This document shows positions 54,101 to 63,217 of a stretch of 64,000 bases of DNA, piece by piece. A program made the position numbers and the translations under genes. The stretch comes from Oleiharenicola lentus (lineage in GTDB: Bacteria; Verrucomicrobiota; Verrucomicrobiia; Opitutales; Opitutaceae): assembly GCF_004118375.1 (NCBI RefSeq), contig NZ_SDHX01000001.1, forward strand, positions 992,001-1,056,000. The letters are read 5' to 3'. Numbering within the stretch: position 1 is the stretch's first letter; every line of letters begins with the position of its first letter. The notes under the pieces were generated by a model. That model was not told where the DNA came from. It saw nothing but the letters and a program-made list of their open reading frames with translations, and searched no databases.

Positions 54101-54316
54101 CTCGCGCTCGATGGGGACGGTGACGAGCGTCTCGATCTCGTCGGGCGCAAGCGCGGCGACGGGTGTGTTGATCTGCACCTGCGGGCTCGTGATGTCGGGC
54201 ACGGCGTCGATGGCGACGTGGAAGGCCGACCAGATGCCCGCGGCGGCGAGCAGCAGGGCGGCGAACACGACGAGGCCGCGCCGATGCAGCGAAAAATCGA
54301 TGATGCGTTCCAGCAT
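51176..54316 (-). CDS. Heavy-metal RND efflux pump (CzcA/CusA family)
   Basis: 1046 residues, the normal size. The start MLERIIDFSLHRRGLVVFAALL, DAVPDITSPQVQIN and TVPIERELAGLPG are the HME-RND signatures. The proton-path residues of the fourth helix are kept (DFGLIVDGAIVMVENV: two Asp and one Glu), and late GFIALSGIAVLNGIMLV and FGVLVITLVYVPI fit too. It would extrude metals from periplasm or cytosol across the outer membrane. Whether Cu/Ag or Co/Zn/Cd is moved cannot be decided by eye. Its ATG shares one base with the stop of the adaptor gene (TGATG). Confidence 0.95.
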   Translation of the reverse strand: MLERIIDFSLHRRGLVVFAALLLAAAGIWSAFHVAIDAVPDITSPQVQINTPVAALAPDEIETLVTVPIERELAGLPGLVELRALSKFGLSQVTLTFADGTDLYRTRQLATERLAAAREQLPAGATPALAPISTGLGEIVYYTLDYRADAPGKPATRADQLRELRLIHDFQVRPALRATPGLAEVNAIGGYEKQLVVAPDPEKLLAAGVSFDQLAGVIRASTSNAGGGVLELGGEAVVVRADTRARSAADIAGLPVKFAGGTRPLTVADLAEVTIGSAVRTGAATADGEETVAGAAIMLAGENSRLVARAAVERLEGIRTRLPAGVQLRVVYDRSDLVHATIRTVATNLFEGAVLVAAVLFALLGHWRGALLVTLAIPLSFLFLLTGMAQAQLSANLMSLGAIDFGLIVDGAIVMVENVLRHLAERQRALGRELTAGERLAEVHTSAREVARPMFFGVLVITLVYVPILALTGIEGKMFRPMAVAVMLALGGALALALTLMPALCPWFLRGRLEERDGRLVRAAKAVYTPLLAAAFRLRWLVVAAAVLLFAGSAWLFTRLGAEFIPQLDEGAISIQMIRGNSVALGDSVELQRRSERLLRERFPEISHLFARIGTAEIATDPMGPNVADTYVFLKPRDQWRRLDSRPATKAELVELMRRELTATIPGQTYLFSQPIQLRFNEIMAGARADLSLKIQGDDFAVLERLAAAALEILRGIPGGGDVEFETPGRVPTLEITPKRAALAGLGLHADEINAVVATALGGEEAGALVAGDRRTEVVVRLPEHHRLNLAGLRDLPVTGAGGVQVPLSQVADITVTDRVGTLTREDARRRVAILINVRGRDTEGFVREAEAKLRAQLPFPDGYAFAFGGQFENLQAARARLAVVVPAALALIYALIYASFGNARQAALVFVCVPLAATGGVAALALRGLPFTISAGVGFIALSGIAVLNGIMLVSFINQLRTQGHTVRAAVTEGTLTRLRPKLMTALVASLGFVPMALSTGPGAEVQRPLATVVIGGVITSTFLTLVVLPVLYDWLETRVKPSNC

Positions 54317-54729
54317 CAGTGTCCGTCGGCGCAGCCGACGCCTCCGTTGATGGCCTGTAGTTCAGCGAGCCAGAGGGCGCGCACGCCCTGCACGGCGATG
54401 ACATCGCCCTCGTAGAGGCCCTCGCTGACGGTTAACCCGTCGGCGGCCAGCGTCACCGGCGTGCGCAGCAGCCACGGGCCGTTGGCCACATAGACGAAGT
54501 CGCCCTTCACCGTGCGCAGCAGCGCGCCGGCGGGCAGGCGGCCGGTGAATTCGCCGGTGGCCAGGCCGGCGAATTCTGCTGCCGCCGGCGAGAGCTGCAC
54601 GCCGTGCCCGGCCTTGTAGGCCGAGGCGGGAGGCGGTTCGGCGGCATGGTCGTGGGCGTGCGACTCGGTGCAGCCGGTGGCGCCGAGGAGCAGGGTGGCG
54701 GCCAGGACCAGGATCGGGGCGGATTTCAT
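54316..54729 (-). CDS. Very short adaptor-like lipoprotein of the RND operon
   Basis: 137 residues, lipobox GATGC (Cys20), then a His-rich stretch TESHAHDHAAEPP. The rest (about 45-130; GEFTGRLPAGALLRTVKGDFVYVANGPWLLRTPVTL, VSEGLYEGDVIAVQG) corresponds only to the C-terminal beta-barrel/membrane-proximal part of CzcB/CusB adaptors. The alpha-hairpin and lipoyl domain that would contact TolC (300 residues or more normally) are missing, and the gene shows no frameshift. It overlaps the TolC gene (ATGA) and shares a base with the pump start, so the length is genuine and the operon intact. Confidence 0.85.
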   Translation of the reverse strand: MKSAPILVLAATLLLGATGCTESHAHDHAAEPPPASAYKAGHGVQLSPAAAEFAGLATGEFTGRLPAGALLRTVKGDFVYVANGPWLLRTPVTLAADGLTVSEGLYEGDVIAVQGVRALWLAELQAINGGVGCADGH

Positions 54730-55973
54730 GGCGTGGCCTCCACGAGTTTGAGATTCAGTCCGGTGAGCTGTTCGAGCCGCAGGCCGGCATCCAGGGCTTC
54801 GCGCTCGGTATCGAGGAGGGCCTCGACGGCCTCGAGGTAGGCGTTCTGGAGTTCGACGTAGGTGGCGAGCGGCACGGCGCCGAGGCGGTAGTGCCGGTCG
54901 GCGAGTCCGGCCGCCTCGCGGAACTTGGCGGCGGAGTCCGGAGCCCAGCGGGCGATCTCACCCTGGCGGGCCGCGTAGGCGGCGAGTGCGGCGAGCAACT
55001 CGCGTTCGAGTTCCTGCTCGGCCACGCGCACGGCGGTCTCCGCCTGGCGCCGGCGGGCCTCGGCAACCTCGGTGTTGGCGCGCGGCCGGTCGCCCAGCGG
55101 CAACGGCAGGGAAAGCCCCACTCCGGCCACGGTCTCGCGTTCGCCGGCCTTTTCCTGCGAGAGGAACGGACTGACGGTGAAGGCCGGCCGGCCTTCGCTG
55201 CGGGCGAGTTGCACGGCGAATCCCTGCTGTTCCAGCTCCAGTTTCTTCGCGCGGAACTCGAAGTGATTTTCGCGGGCGGCGGCGAGCAGGGATTCGGCGG
55301 AGGGGGCGCCGTTGAATTTCAGCGGGGCGGACGCGACTTTGAGCGGGGCGTCTGCCGGTGCGCCGCGCAGCTGGTTCAGTTCGGCCAGGTTGGTTTGCAG
55401 GGCCAGGGCTGCGTCGGTGGCGCGGCGCTGGAGGACGAGTTCCTGCGCCTCGATCACGCGGATTTCCAGCAGCGGCGTGAGGCCGGCAGGATCGCGGGCG
55501 AGGAAGACTTCCTTGAGCGCGGCGTAGCGGTCGGCCACCTCGCGGGCGGCGGCGGCCCGGGTGGTCGCGGCCTGCAGTCCGAAGGCCAGGGTGCGGGCGC
55601 GGGCGGTCAGCGCGGCCTCGAAGCGAGCCAGCCCCAGTTCGGCGAGGGCGAGGTCGTGGTTGGCGATGCTCTTGCGCAGGGCCAGGCGACCCGGCCACTC
55701 GAAGGATTGCGAAACGGACACCGCCCAGGCCGTGCCCTCGGCGGCGAGACCGCCATCGCGCACGCGCTTGCGGCCGGCCTCGAGCGAGAATTCCGCGGGC
55801 GGCCGGGTGGCCGCCAGGCGCACACCCGCGCGCGCGGCAGCGATTTCGTCGCGGTAAAACTGAAGTTCGGGATTGGCGGCGACAATTCCGGCGACCAAGG
55901 CATCGGGGGCCAGCGAGGATGCGAGGGCGCTGGCAGTGAGGATAAGGGAGACGCAGAGCGTGGAAATTTTCAT
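54726..55973 (-). CDS. TolC-family outer-membrane efflux protein
   Basis: 415 residues from ATG at 55973, signal peptide MKISTLCVSLILTASALA. Two OEP repeats of long helices (for example YRDEIAAARAGVRLAAT, NTEVAEARRRQAETAVRVAEQELERELLAALAAYAARQ) with beta segments between fit the CzcC/CusC group, at the shorter end of the family. It forms the outer-membrane exit duct of the RND pump encoded downstream. First gene of the operon proper. Confidence 0.9.
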   Translation of the reverse strand: MKISTLCVSLILTASALASSLAPDALVAGIVAANPELQFYRDEIAAARAGVRLAATRPPAEFSLEAGRKRVRDGGLAAEGTAWAVSVSQSFEWPGRLALRKSIANHDLALAELGLARFEAALTARARTLAFGLQAATTRAAAAREVADRYAALKEVFLARDPAGLTPLLEIRVIEAQELVLQRRATDAALALQTNLAELNQLRGAPADAPLKVASAPLKFNGAPSAESLLAAARENHFEFRAKKLELEQQGFAVQLARSEGRPAFTVSPFLSQEKAGERETVAGVGLSLPLPLGDRPRANTEVAEARRRQAETAVRVAEQELERELLAALAAYAARQGEIARWAPDSAAKFREAAGLADRHYRLGAVPLATYVELQNAYLEAVEALLDTEREALDAGLRLEQLTGLNLKLVEATP

Positions 55974-56082
55974 GACTGAACACGGGTTAAACGGACAAGC
56001 AGGCCCGGCCATAGGCCGGCGAAGGCACCGGTGGGTGCGCGTGGAAGAAGACTGTCCGCAGTCGGTGACCGCCGGAGCAGGC

Positions 56083-56469
56083 TTACGCGTTCAGTGAGGG
56101 CGCGCGCGCGGGCGGCGCGGCGCGGGAGAGGAATTGCCACGCGACCTCGATCTCGAGGGGCGGAGCGTGGCTGGCGGTGGCAAGTTCAGACTGGTTCGAC
56201 GCAGGTTCAGGCACGAGCGCGAGGCAGGCGAGGCAGGACGCGACGGCGGGTGCGGCGATCTTGAGCGATTGGCCGGACTCTTTGTAGAGGGTGTCCTCGA
56301 CGGTGGGGCAGGCGTCGTCCTTGCAGTCACCGGGCGTTTCGGCGGCCTGCTCGCTGGCGCAGCATTCATCCGCGCCGTGGAAGCCCGCGGCCTCGAGCCG
56401 GCAATGCAGCGTGACCGGCAGCCAGGCGGCGACCAGGAAAAGGATCAGCATGCGGGCGAGGCGGGACAC
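56083..56469 (-). CDS. Small exported Cys-rich protein upstream of the RND operon
   Basis: 128 residues if GTG at 56469 (SRLARMLILFLVAAW... signal) is used; ATG at 56451 would shorten the signal by six residues. The signal segment is followed by six or more cysteines (LHC, ECC, DCKDDAC, SCLAC) and Asp/Glu-rich parts, suiting metal binding. It lies 109 bp upstream of the TolC gene on the same strand. No family is recognised. A metal-sensing or scavenging role with the pump is likely by position only. Confidence 0.55.
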   Translation of the reverse strand: MSRLARMLILFLVAAWLPVTLHCRLEAAGFHGADECCASEQAAETPGDCKDDACPTVEDTLYKESGQSLKIAAPAVASCLACLALVPEPASNQSELATASHAPPLEIEVAWQFLSRAAPPARAPSLNA

Positions 56470-56534
56470 GGCCCAGAAAGATGAGTGGGAGCGGACTTTG
56501 GTCAAGTCTCGCCCTGAGCCACCCCGCGGTCCGC

Positions 56535-58670
56535 TCAGAACCGCCAGGTCCAGGCGCCCTTGGCGGAAATGTCGCCGGTGGTCGGACGGAAATGATCGGC
56601 CGTGGTGTCGTAGCCCTGGTTGATCACGAAGTAGAGATCGTTGCCGGGCTGGACGGTCCACTTCAGGCGGAAATTCATCCCGAGCGACTTCGAGAGGTTG
56701 TCGTATTGGCCGAGCAGGCTGAGTTGCAGGTCGGGATTGAACGTGAAGGAAGCGCGGAGCGAACCGGTGCGGACCTGGAATTCGCCGGCGGGGAGCCGGA
56801 TGTCGCGCAGACCCGTGCTGAGGTTGAACTGCAGGCGGCTGGTCGGACGCCAGCCGATGCCCAGGTTGTAGAAATCGGCGTGTCCCGTGAGATACTGGCC
56901 GGTGCGCCAGCGCACATAAGCGTCCACCGGTCGGGCGCGGGCGGTGCCGATCTCGATTTGGAAGTCGTCGAACCGGTGCCGGCCGGCCGGGACGATGATG
57001 CCGGGGCGGATCGCGAAGGGCGTATCGTAGGTCTCGTAGTGGGCGCCGAGCCAGATGTTGGTGAAGTCACCCTTCGCGGTCTCGGCGTAGAAACCGGTCC
57101 AGACGTTGCCGTCGAGAAAGTGGACGTCGAGGTCGGTGGTGTGGTCGGTCTCGACGAAGGGCTGCGCCATGCTGAGGAAGCGGTCCTTGAAATAGACGTT
57201 GTAGAGCGCCTGCAGGTGCATGTTGCCCACGCCGGTGCGGGAGACGAAGCCGAGGGCGGGGTCGAACTTCTCGTCCACGGCGCTGAACCAGCCGGAGAGC
57301 ATCAGCGGTTCGTTGGGGTAGTTGATCGAAAGGGTGGTCGCGGTGCCGGTGCCGCCGGCGAGATCGGAGTCGGTGTGCTGCACGCCGAGGCGGGCCGTGA
57401 GCGTCTTGCCGCCGGCGAGGCGGCTGTTGGTGTAGTTGAAATCGGCGCCGAGGAGCGTGTTGTCGCCGTCGCCGCGCGGGTCGCCGTGCGTGGCGATGAG
57501 GCCGACGCTGGACTCGGCCAGCACCTGGTGGGAGACGCGGCCGACAAACAGGTTCTTGCCGTCCACGCCCGCGTGGTCGTCGGTCTGCACATCGAGCAGG
57601 CCGATGGTCCACGGGCCGGCGCGGCCGGTGACCTTGGCGCCGCCGAGGATGTCCACCTTGGTGCCGTCTTCGGCCAGGCCGATGCGGCGCGAGAAGAACG
57701 GCAGCGGGTCCTGGTTGATGCCGGCGAAGGTGAAGAGCGAGGCGTCGCGCGTGAAGAACGAGCGTTTCTCCGGGAAGAACAGCGGAAAGCGGCCGAGGTT
57801 GACCTGGCGTTCGTCCACGTCGGCGTCGGCGAAGTCCGTGTTGAGCGTGAGCGTGGCGGCGAGCGAGGGCGTGGCCTGCCAGACGAAGTCGAGGCCGGGC
57901 TTGAACTCGGTTTCCTTCTCGCCGGCGCGCGGTTTGTGCCGGGTGGTCGCGCTGGCAAACGGCTTGAACTCAAGGCCGCGGCCCTGGCGCAGGCCGGCGA
58001 AACCGCGGAGATCGCCCGTATCGGGGAGCGAGAACACGCTCTTCGCGCGAATGACGTTGGACCAGCGGACGTTCTCCTGCTTGCGGCGGATTTGCCGGGC
58101 GACGTCGAATCCCCAGGTGCCGCCCGCGGGATCGAAGGCGATGGATTTGGCCGGGATCGCGAACTCGCAGCTCCAGCCGCCGGGATCGCGGGTGACCCGG
58201 CCGTGCCAGAGGCCGTCCCACTGGTCGTTGGCCTGGTCCTTGTTCTGCACGAGGCCGTCGTGTTTGCCGCCGGCCGCGGTCAGGCCGAAGTAATAGCCGT
58301 CGCTCTCGCGATTGAAGGTGTCGAACACGATGCGCACGAGATCGTCGGAGCCGTTGCTCTGGTCGCGCTGCATGGAGTAGGCGCGGATACCGGCGAGCCC
58401 GCCGGAGTCGTGGCAGCGCACGGCCACGAAGACGTGGTCGGCGTCGTAGGTGACCCAGAACTCGGTGCGCTCGGTGGGCTCGGTGTTCTCGCGGGGATAG
58501 ACTTCGCGGAAGGCGTCGGTGCGGGCGGCGGTCTGCCAGACCGGATCGTCGAGCACGCCGTCGATCACGGGCGGCGTGGCAGTGGGGCGCACGTCCAGGG
58601 CGGGGGCGGCGAAAAGGCCGGCTCCGCTCAGGATGAGGCCGAGGAAAAGGAGGCGTGGGCGTGGTGTCAT
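56535..58670 (-). CDS. DUF5916 outer-membrane protein with CBM9-like N-terminal domain
   Basis: 711 residues, signal peptide (MTPRPRLLFLGLILSGAGLF). The N-terminal part TPPVIDGVLDDPVWQTAARTD, then WVTYDADHVFVAVRCHDS is a carbohydrate-binding-family-9-like domain; the remainder (about 220-711) is a beta-barrel with many alternating strands ending in GAWTWRF, the DUF5916 domain. These proteins occur in Bacteroidetes and Verrucomicrobia, often near peptidases or efflux genes, with unknown ligand. The final Phe fits outer-membrane insertion. It stands alone. Confidence 0.88.
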   Translation of the reverse strand: MTPRPRLLFLGLILSGAGLFAAPALDVRPTATPPVIDGVLDDPVWQTAARTDAFREVYPRENTEPTERTEFWVTYDADHVFVAVRCHDSGGLAGIRAYSMQRDQSNGSDDLVRIVFDTFNRESDGYYFGLTAAGGKHDGLVQNKDQANDQWDGLWHGRVTRDPGGWSCEFAIPAKSIAFDPAGGTWGFDVARQIRRKQENVRWSNVIRAKSVFSLPDTGDLRGFAGLRQGRGLEFKPFASATTRHKPRAGEKETEFKPGLDFVWQATPSLAATLTLNTDFADADVDERQVNLGRFPLFFPEKRSFFTRDASLFTFAGINQDPLPFFSRRIGLAEDGTKVDILGGAKVTGRAGPWTIGLLDVQTDDHAGVDGKNLFVGRVSHQVLAESSVGLIATHGDPRGDGDNTLLGADFNYTNSRLAGGKTLTARLGVQHTDSDLAGGTGTATTLSINYPNEPLMLSGWFSAVDEKFDPALGFVSRTGVGNMHLQALYNVYFKDRFLSMAQPFVETDHTTDLDVHFLDGNVWTGFYAETAKGDFTNIWLGAHYETYDTPFAIRPGIIVPAGRHRFDDFQIEIGTARARPVDAYVRWRTGQYLTGHADFYNLGIGWRPTSRLQFNLSTGLRDIRLPAGEFQVRTGSLRASFTFNPDLQLSLLGQYDNLSKSLGMNFRLKWTVQPGNDLYFVINQGYDTTADHFRPTTGDISAKGAWTWRF

Positions 58671-58813
58671 GCGATCGCCGGGGTGGGTGGCGTCATGCGG
58701 GAAACCGCGCTGCGCGGCAAAGGTTACAGGTCGAAAGGACGAAATTGCGCGATGAACTCCCTGCGGGGAGGCGGCAAATGGGATCCGTAGGGGCGTGGCT
58801 TGACCGCGCCCGA

Positions 58814-58834
58814 GGGCGCGCGCAAGGCGCGCCC
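58814..58834. repeat. G+C hairpin downstream of pyk
   Basis: GGGCGCGC and GCGCGCCC (58814-58821 and 58827-58834) with GTAGGGGCG and CGCCCC around it look like an intergenic palindromic repeat. 20 bp after the pyk stop; no T tract. Confidence 0.5.
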
Positions 58835-58853
58835 CTGCGATGACACTCGCGCC

Positions 58854-60287
58854 TCAGCCCACCGTGCGCATCTGGATGCTGTCCACCCGGTCGCCGGAAT
58901 CGGTGAGCACATCGGAGATGATCACGAGCTTGTCGCCGCTTTGGACGCGGCCGGCGTCCCGCAGCATGGCAATCGCACGGGAAAGCGTTTTTTCGGGATC
59001 ACCAAAGACGCCGATGTAATAGGGCTCGACCGAGCGGACGATGCGCAGCTGGCGCAGGGCGGTCACGTTGTCGGTGAGGGCGAGGATGGGCGCACGGGCC
59101 GGGCGGTGGGCGGCGAGTCCGGCGGCGGCGAGTCCGCGGCGGGTGAAGATCACGATGCGCGCCCCGGGGAACTCGTTGGCCATGACCACGGCGGCACGCA
59201 TGAACTTCATGCGGGGCTCGATGAACACGGCCGGCTCCGGAAAGTCGGCGGCCAACTCCTCCTCGACGCGCCGGGCGATGGAATCCATCACGCGGATGCA
59301 CTCGAAGGGATATTTGCCCACGGTGGTCTCGCCGGAGAGCATCACGCAGTCGGCCTGCTCGTAGACGGCGTTGGCCACGTCGGTGATCTCGGCGCGGGTC
59401 GGCACGGGCTGGGTGATCATGGACTCCAGCATGTGGGTGGCGACGATGACGGGGCGGCCGACGGAGAGGCAGGTGCGGACGGCGCGGTGCTGGATGATGG
59501 GCAGGTCCTGCAGCGGCACCTCAATGCCGAGGTCGCCGCGGGCCACCATGAGCACGTCGGTGGCGCGGATGATGTCGTCCAGGTTGGAGATGGCTTCCTG
59601 GTCCTCAATCTTGGCGACGATGCGGGCGGAGGATTTTTGCTCGCGGAGGAAACCGCGGAGCTGCGAGATGTCGCCGGCCTCGCGCACGAAGGAGAGGGCC
59701 ACGAAGTCGATGCCCTCCTCGATGCCCACGAGGGTGTCGGCCCGGTCCTTTTCGGTGAAGGAAGGCAGGTTCACGCGCACGCCGGGGAGGTTGATGTGCC
59801 GGCGGGAGGAGAGCGTGCCGGCCGTGAGCACGCAGCAGCGGATGTGGGCGTCGTTCTTGGCCCGGACCTCGAGACGGATGAGGCCGTTGTCCACGAGCAC
59901 GATGTCGCCGACCTTGATGTCGTTGACGAGGTCGCGGTAGTTCACGTCCACCGAGCGGATCTCCTCGGCGTTGGTGCGGTCGCCGCCCGGCTTGACCGTG
60001 AAGTCGAAGATTTCCCCCGGCCGCAGCTCCATGGGGGCCGCGACGTCGCCGGTGCGGATCTCGGGGCCCTTGATGTCCATCATGACCGCGACCTCGCGGC
60101 CGACCTTCTTGGAGACGGCGCGGATGCGGCGGATGACCTCGCGGGTCCAGTCGTGCTTGGCGTGCGCCATGTTGAGGCGGATGACATCCACGCCCGACTC
60201 GATGAGGCGGGTCAGCTGCTTCTCGCTCTCGGTGGCTGGGCCGAGGGTGGCAATGATCTTGGTGCGGCGGTAGGACGGGATCGACAT
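58854..60287 (-). CDS. pyk: Pyruvate kinase
   Basis: 477 residues from ATG at 60287. TKIIATLGPA, MMDIKGPEIRTG, the K+/Mg2+ site and phosphate motif KIEDQEAISNLDDII, VARGDLGIEVP and VATHMLESMI with GETTVGKYPFE are all in place. The C-terminal regulatory-type domain is present (about 350-477). It makes pyruvate and ATP from phosphoenolpyruvate at the end of glycolysis. Allosteric effector cannot be predicted. It is not linked to other glycolytic genes here. Confidence 0.97.
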   Translation of the reverse strand: MSIPSYRRTKIIATLGPATESEKQLTRLIESGVDVIRLNMAHAKHDWTREVIRRIRAVSKKVGREVAVMMDIKGPEIRTGDVAAPMELRPGEIFDFTVKPGGDRTNAEEIRSVDVNYRDLVNDIKVGDIVLVDNGLIRLEVRAKNDAHIRCCVLTAGTLSSRRHINLPGVRVNLPSFTEKDRADTLVGIEEGIDFVALSFVREAGDISQLRGFLREQKSSARIVAKIEDQEAISNLDDIIRATDVLMVARGDLGIEVPLQDLPIIQHRAVRTCLSVGRPVIVATHMLESMITQPVPTRAEITDVANAVYEQADCVMLSGETTVGKYPFECIRVMDSIARRVEEELAADFPEPAVFIEPRMKFMRAAVVMANEFPGARIVIFTRRGLAAAGLAAHRPARAPILALTDNVTALRQLRIVRSVEPYYIGVFGDPEKTLSRAIAMLRDAGRVQSGDKLVIISDVLTDSGDRVDSIQMRTVG

Positions 60288-60392
60288 GGACGGGAGCAGG
60301 GAAGCGGGCGGGGGCGGAGCGGGCAAAGCAAAAGCCGGATTACGTCAAGCGGCGGGCCGAGGCGGACAGAAAATGCGCAGTCGGAGCGGGGT

Positions 60393-61187
60393 TCAAAACT
60401 CGAAGGCGGGCGTGCCGGCGCCCGGGGCGACGACCGAAAACCCGCATTGCCGGGCGGCCAGCACGGTGCCGCAGGCGGCCGCGACGGCTTCGGGCGAGTT
60501 GCAGTCGCGGCTGAGGTGGGTGAGGAACACGTGGCGCCAGCGGGCGCCGGCGGTGGTTTCAAGGAGTTCGCGGGCCGCGGAGTTGGAAAGGTGGCCGTGC
60601 CGGCCGCCGATGCGCTGCTTGGTGGACCACGGGCGCTTGGTGTCGGCCTGCAGCATCTGCGAACAGTGGTTGGCCTCGACGACGAGCACGTCGGCCTCGC
60701 GGATGTGTTCGCGGATGTGCGCGGGCGCGTGACCGAGATCGGTCAGCCAGGCGAGACTTCGGCGCGGCGAGAGCAGGTCGCCGTGGCCGTGGGCGATGAG
60801 GAAGCCGACGGGATCCTGCGCGTCGTGCGGCACGGTGAAGCTGCGCACCTCGAACTCGCGGAAACGGAACGTCGCGCCTGTCTCAAAGAGCTGCCAGTTG
60901 ATCCGGTGCTTGAGGCCGGCCTGCAGGGACTCGGCGGTGCGACGGTTGGCGAAGACCTTGATGCGGTCGTGTTTCGCCAGGCCGGAGAGCGCCGCCGCAT
61001 GGTCGCCGTGCTCGTGGGTCAGGAAGATTGCGTCGATGCGTTCCCAGGACTCGCCCGCCTCGGCGAGGAGTTCGCCGAGTTTTCGCGCCGAGAAGCCCGC
61101 GTCCACGAGCACGCGGGTGTCGTCGGAAGCGAGGAGGGCGGCGTTGCCGGAGCTGCCCGAGCCAAGAATGCGGAACCGCAGGGCCAT
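60393..61187 (-). CDS. Metallo-beta-lactamase-fold hydrolase (YycJ/WalJ-like)
   Basis: 264 residues from ATG at 61187. LGSGSSGNAALL (strand 1), the zinc motif HEHGDH at 58-63, VPHDAQDPVGFLI, EANHCSQML and late THLSRDCNSPE supply metal ligands in the same order as YycJ, a predicted DNA exonuclease of the WalRK locus; the full arrangement also resembles PqqB-like and ribonuclease-Z-like enzymes. No WalRK genes here. The start lies 80 bp left of the first of two identical-core palindromes. The upstream ORF extension to 61328 crosses these and is rejected. Confidence 0.88.
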   Translation of the reverse strand: MALRFRILGSGSSGNAALLASDDTRVLVDAGFSARKLGELLAEAGESWERIDAIFLTHEHGDHAAALSGLAKHDRIKVFANRRTAESLQAGLKHRINWQLFETGATFRFREFEVRSFTVPHDAQDPVGFLIAHGHGDLLSPRRSLAWLTDLGHAPAHIREHIREADVLVVEANHCSQMLQADTKRPWSTKQRIGGRHGHLSNSAARELLETTAGARWRHVFLTHLSRDCNSPEAVAAACGTVLAARQCGFSVVAPGAGTPAFEF

Positions 61188-61267
61188 CGCCGGGATTGAG
61201 GGCCCGCCGCCTGACCCCGGCAATGCCAAATCCGGCCCAGTCCGCCGACCGCCACCCGGCCCGACCC

Positions 61268-61296
61268 GACGAATGTTCGTATTACGAACATTCGTC
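61268..61296. repeat. Palindrome 1: 14-bp arms, core TGTTCGTATTACGAACA
   Basis: 29 bp: left arm GACGAATGTTCGTA, one central base, and its exact complement. Its inner 21 bp are identical with palindrome 2, 60 bp away; the outer bases differ but are paired (GACG/CGTC). Confidence 0.9.
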
Positions 61297-61327
61297 CACA
61301 CGCACCGGGCTGGACGGGTGTCATTCA

Positions 61328-61360
61328 AGGCCCAATGTTCGTATTACGAACATTGGGCCT
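61328..61360. repeat. Palindrome 2: 16-bp arms, same core
   Basis: 33 bp: left arm AGGCCCAATGTTCGTA, one central base, and its exact complement. Outer pairs are AGGCCC/GGGCCT, different from palindrome 1, so pairing has been kept while the sequence changed. 104 bp upstream of the PTPS gene. Confidence 0.9.
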
Positions 61361-61463
61361 GATTGTGAGGGCGGCTGAATTTCGGTGGGGGCGGCAGGAC
61401 ATCCGACTCCGCCAGCACCGTGGGGGTTGACGCAGGCGGCAATCTCGCTTCGCTTGACCCTCC

Positions 61464-61943
61464 ATGCCGAAAAAGACCAACACGCGCAAAAACCGGGAGC
61501 CGTCCGTGCGGGCGCTCGCGGGCACGGTGTTCATCACGCGGCAGGTGCACTTCAACTCGGCGCACCGGCTCTACAACCCGACCAAAAGCCTAGCCTGGAA
61601 CCAGAAGCAATACGGCCTCTGCACCAACCCGCACTGGCACGGTCACAACTACGTGCTCGAGGTCACGGTCAAGGGGCAGCCCGATCCGGTCACCGGCTAC
61701 ATCATCGACCTGGCACGCCTGAAGAAGATCCTGCACCGCGCCGTCGTGGACAAGTGCGACCACCGCAACCTCAACGACGAGGTGGACTTCCTGCGCGGCA
61801 TCATTCCCTCGACCGAGAACCTCGTCATCGCCTTCTGGCACGAGATCGTCTCGCACATTCCGCTGCCCGCCAGGCTGCACTGCGTGAGGCTCTACGAGAC
61901 GCCGCGCAACTACGCCGAGTTCTTCGGCCCGGCCCACCACTGA
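61464..61943 (+). CDS. 6-pyruvoyl-tetrahydropterin synthase / QueD family
   Basis: 159 residues. Zinc ligands H34 (NSAHRL) and the HGH pair (H59, H61) are present, the catalytic Cys is C53, and the late acid is in [13 protein letters not shown]. The spacing C-x5-HGH ([11 protein letters not shown]) is that of eukaryotic-type PTPS, while E. coli QueD has C-x3-[17 protein letters not shown] and DHRNLN also resemble PTPS. Product may therefore be 6-pyruvoyl-tetrahydropterin for a pterin cofactor, or preQ0 precursor. 49 bp before folE2, same strand. Confidence 0.87.
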   Translation: MPKKTNTRKNREPSVRALAGTVFITRQVHFNSAHRLYNPTKSLAWNQKQYGLCTNPHWHGHNYVLEVTVKGQPDPVTGYIIDLARLKKILHRAVVDKCDHRNLNDEVDFLRGIIPSTENLVIAFWHEIVSHIPLPARLHCVRLYETPRNYAEFFGPAHH

Positions 61944-61992
61944 TGTTTCGGGCGGTTACGTCACCCGCCTGCACCAACCAAAAACGAATCCC

Positions 61993-62964
<972 letters not shown>

Positions 62965-63217
62965 GCCGGTCGCTCCGCCGGGCGCGCAAATCACTATCGC
63001 CAAAAAGTTCTAACGCCAATGCGGTCGGAGGGTTTCGAAATTGGAAACTGAGATTTCTTTGGCGTTTGAAACCTGAGGCTTGGGGTTTTCGCAGATCCCG
63101 GTGGCTCGGATCACCTGCCAGATCGCGCGCACGTGCACCACATCTGCATCGCTGAACCACTCCTGACATAGGGCTGTCAGCGTGGGGTGGTAGAGTGGGA
63201 GCATCCTCGGATTCCCC
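62965..63217. other. Gap with an inverted repeat
   Basis: About 250 bp without a gene. GGTTTCGAAATTGG and the later TTTGGCGTTTGAAACC (about 63027-63072) form an imperfect A/T-rich inverted repeat like the one at 3374-3457. I cannot identify more; promoter of the VOC gene must lie here. Confidence 0.5.

Noticed and set aside
61268-61360. LexA (SOS) boxes formed by the TGTTC...GAACA half-sites
   Set aside because: The motif I recall for Verrucomicrobia is TGTTC-N4-GAACA; here the spacer is 7 bp and the palindromes extend far beyond it with paired flanks, so a LexA site is unlikely.
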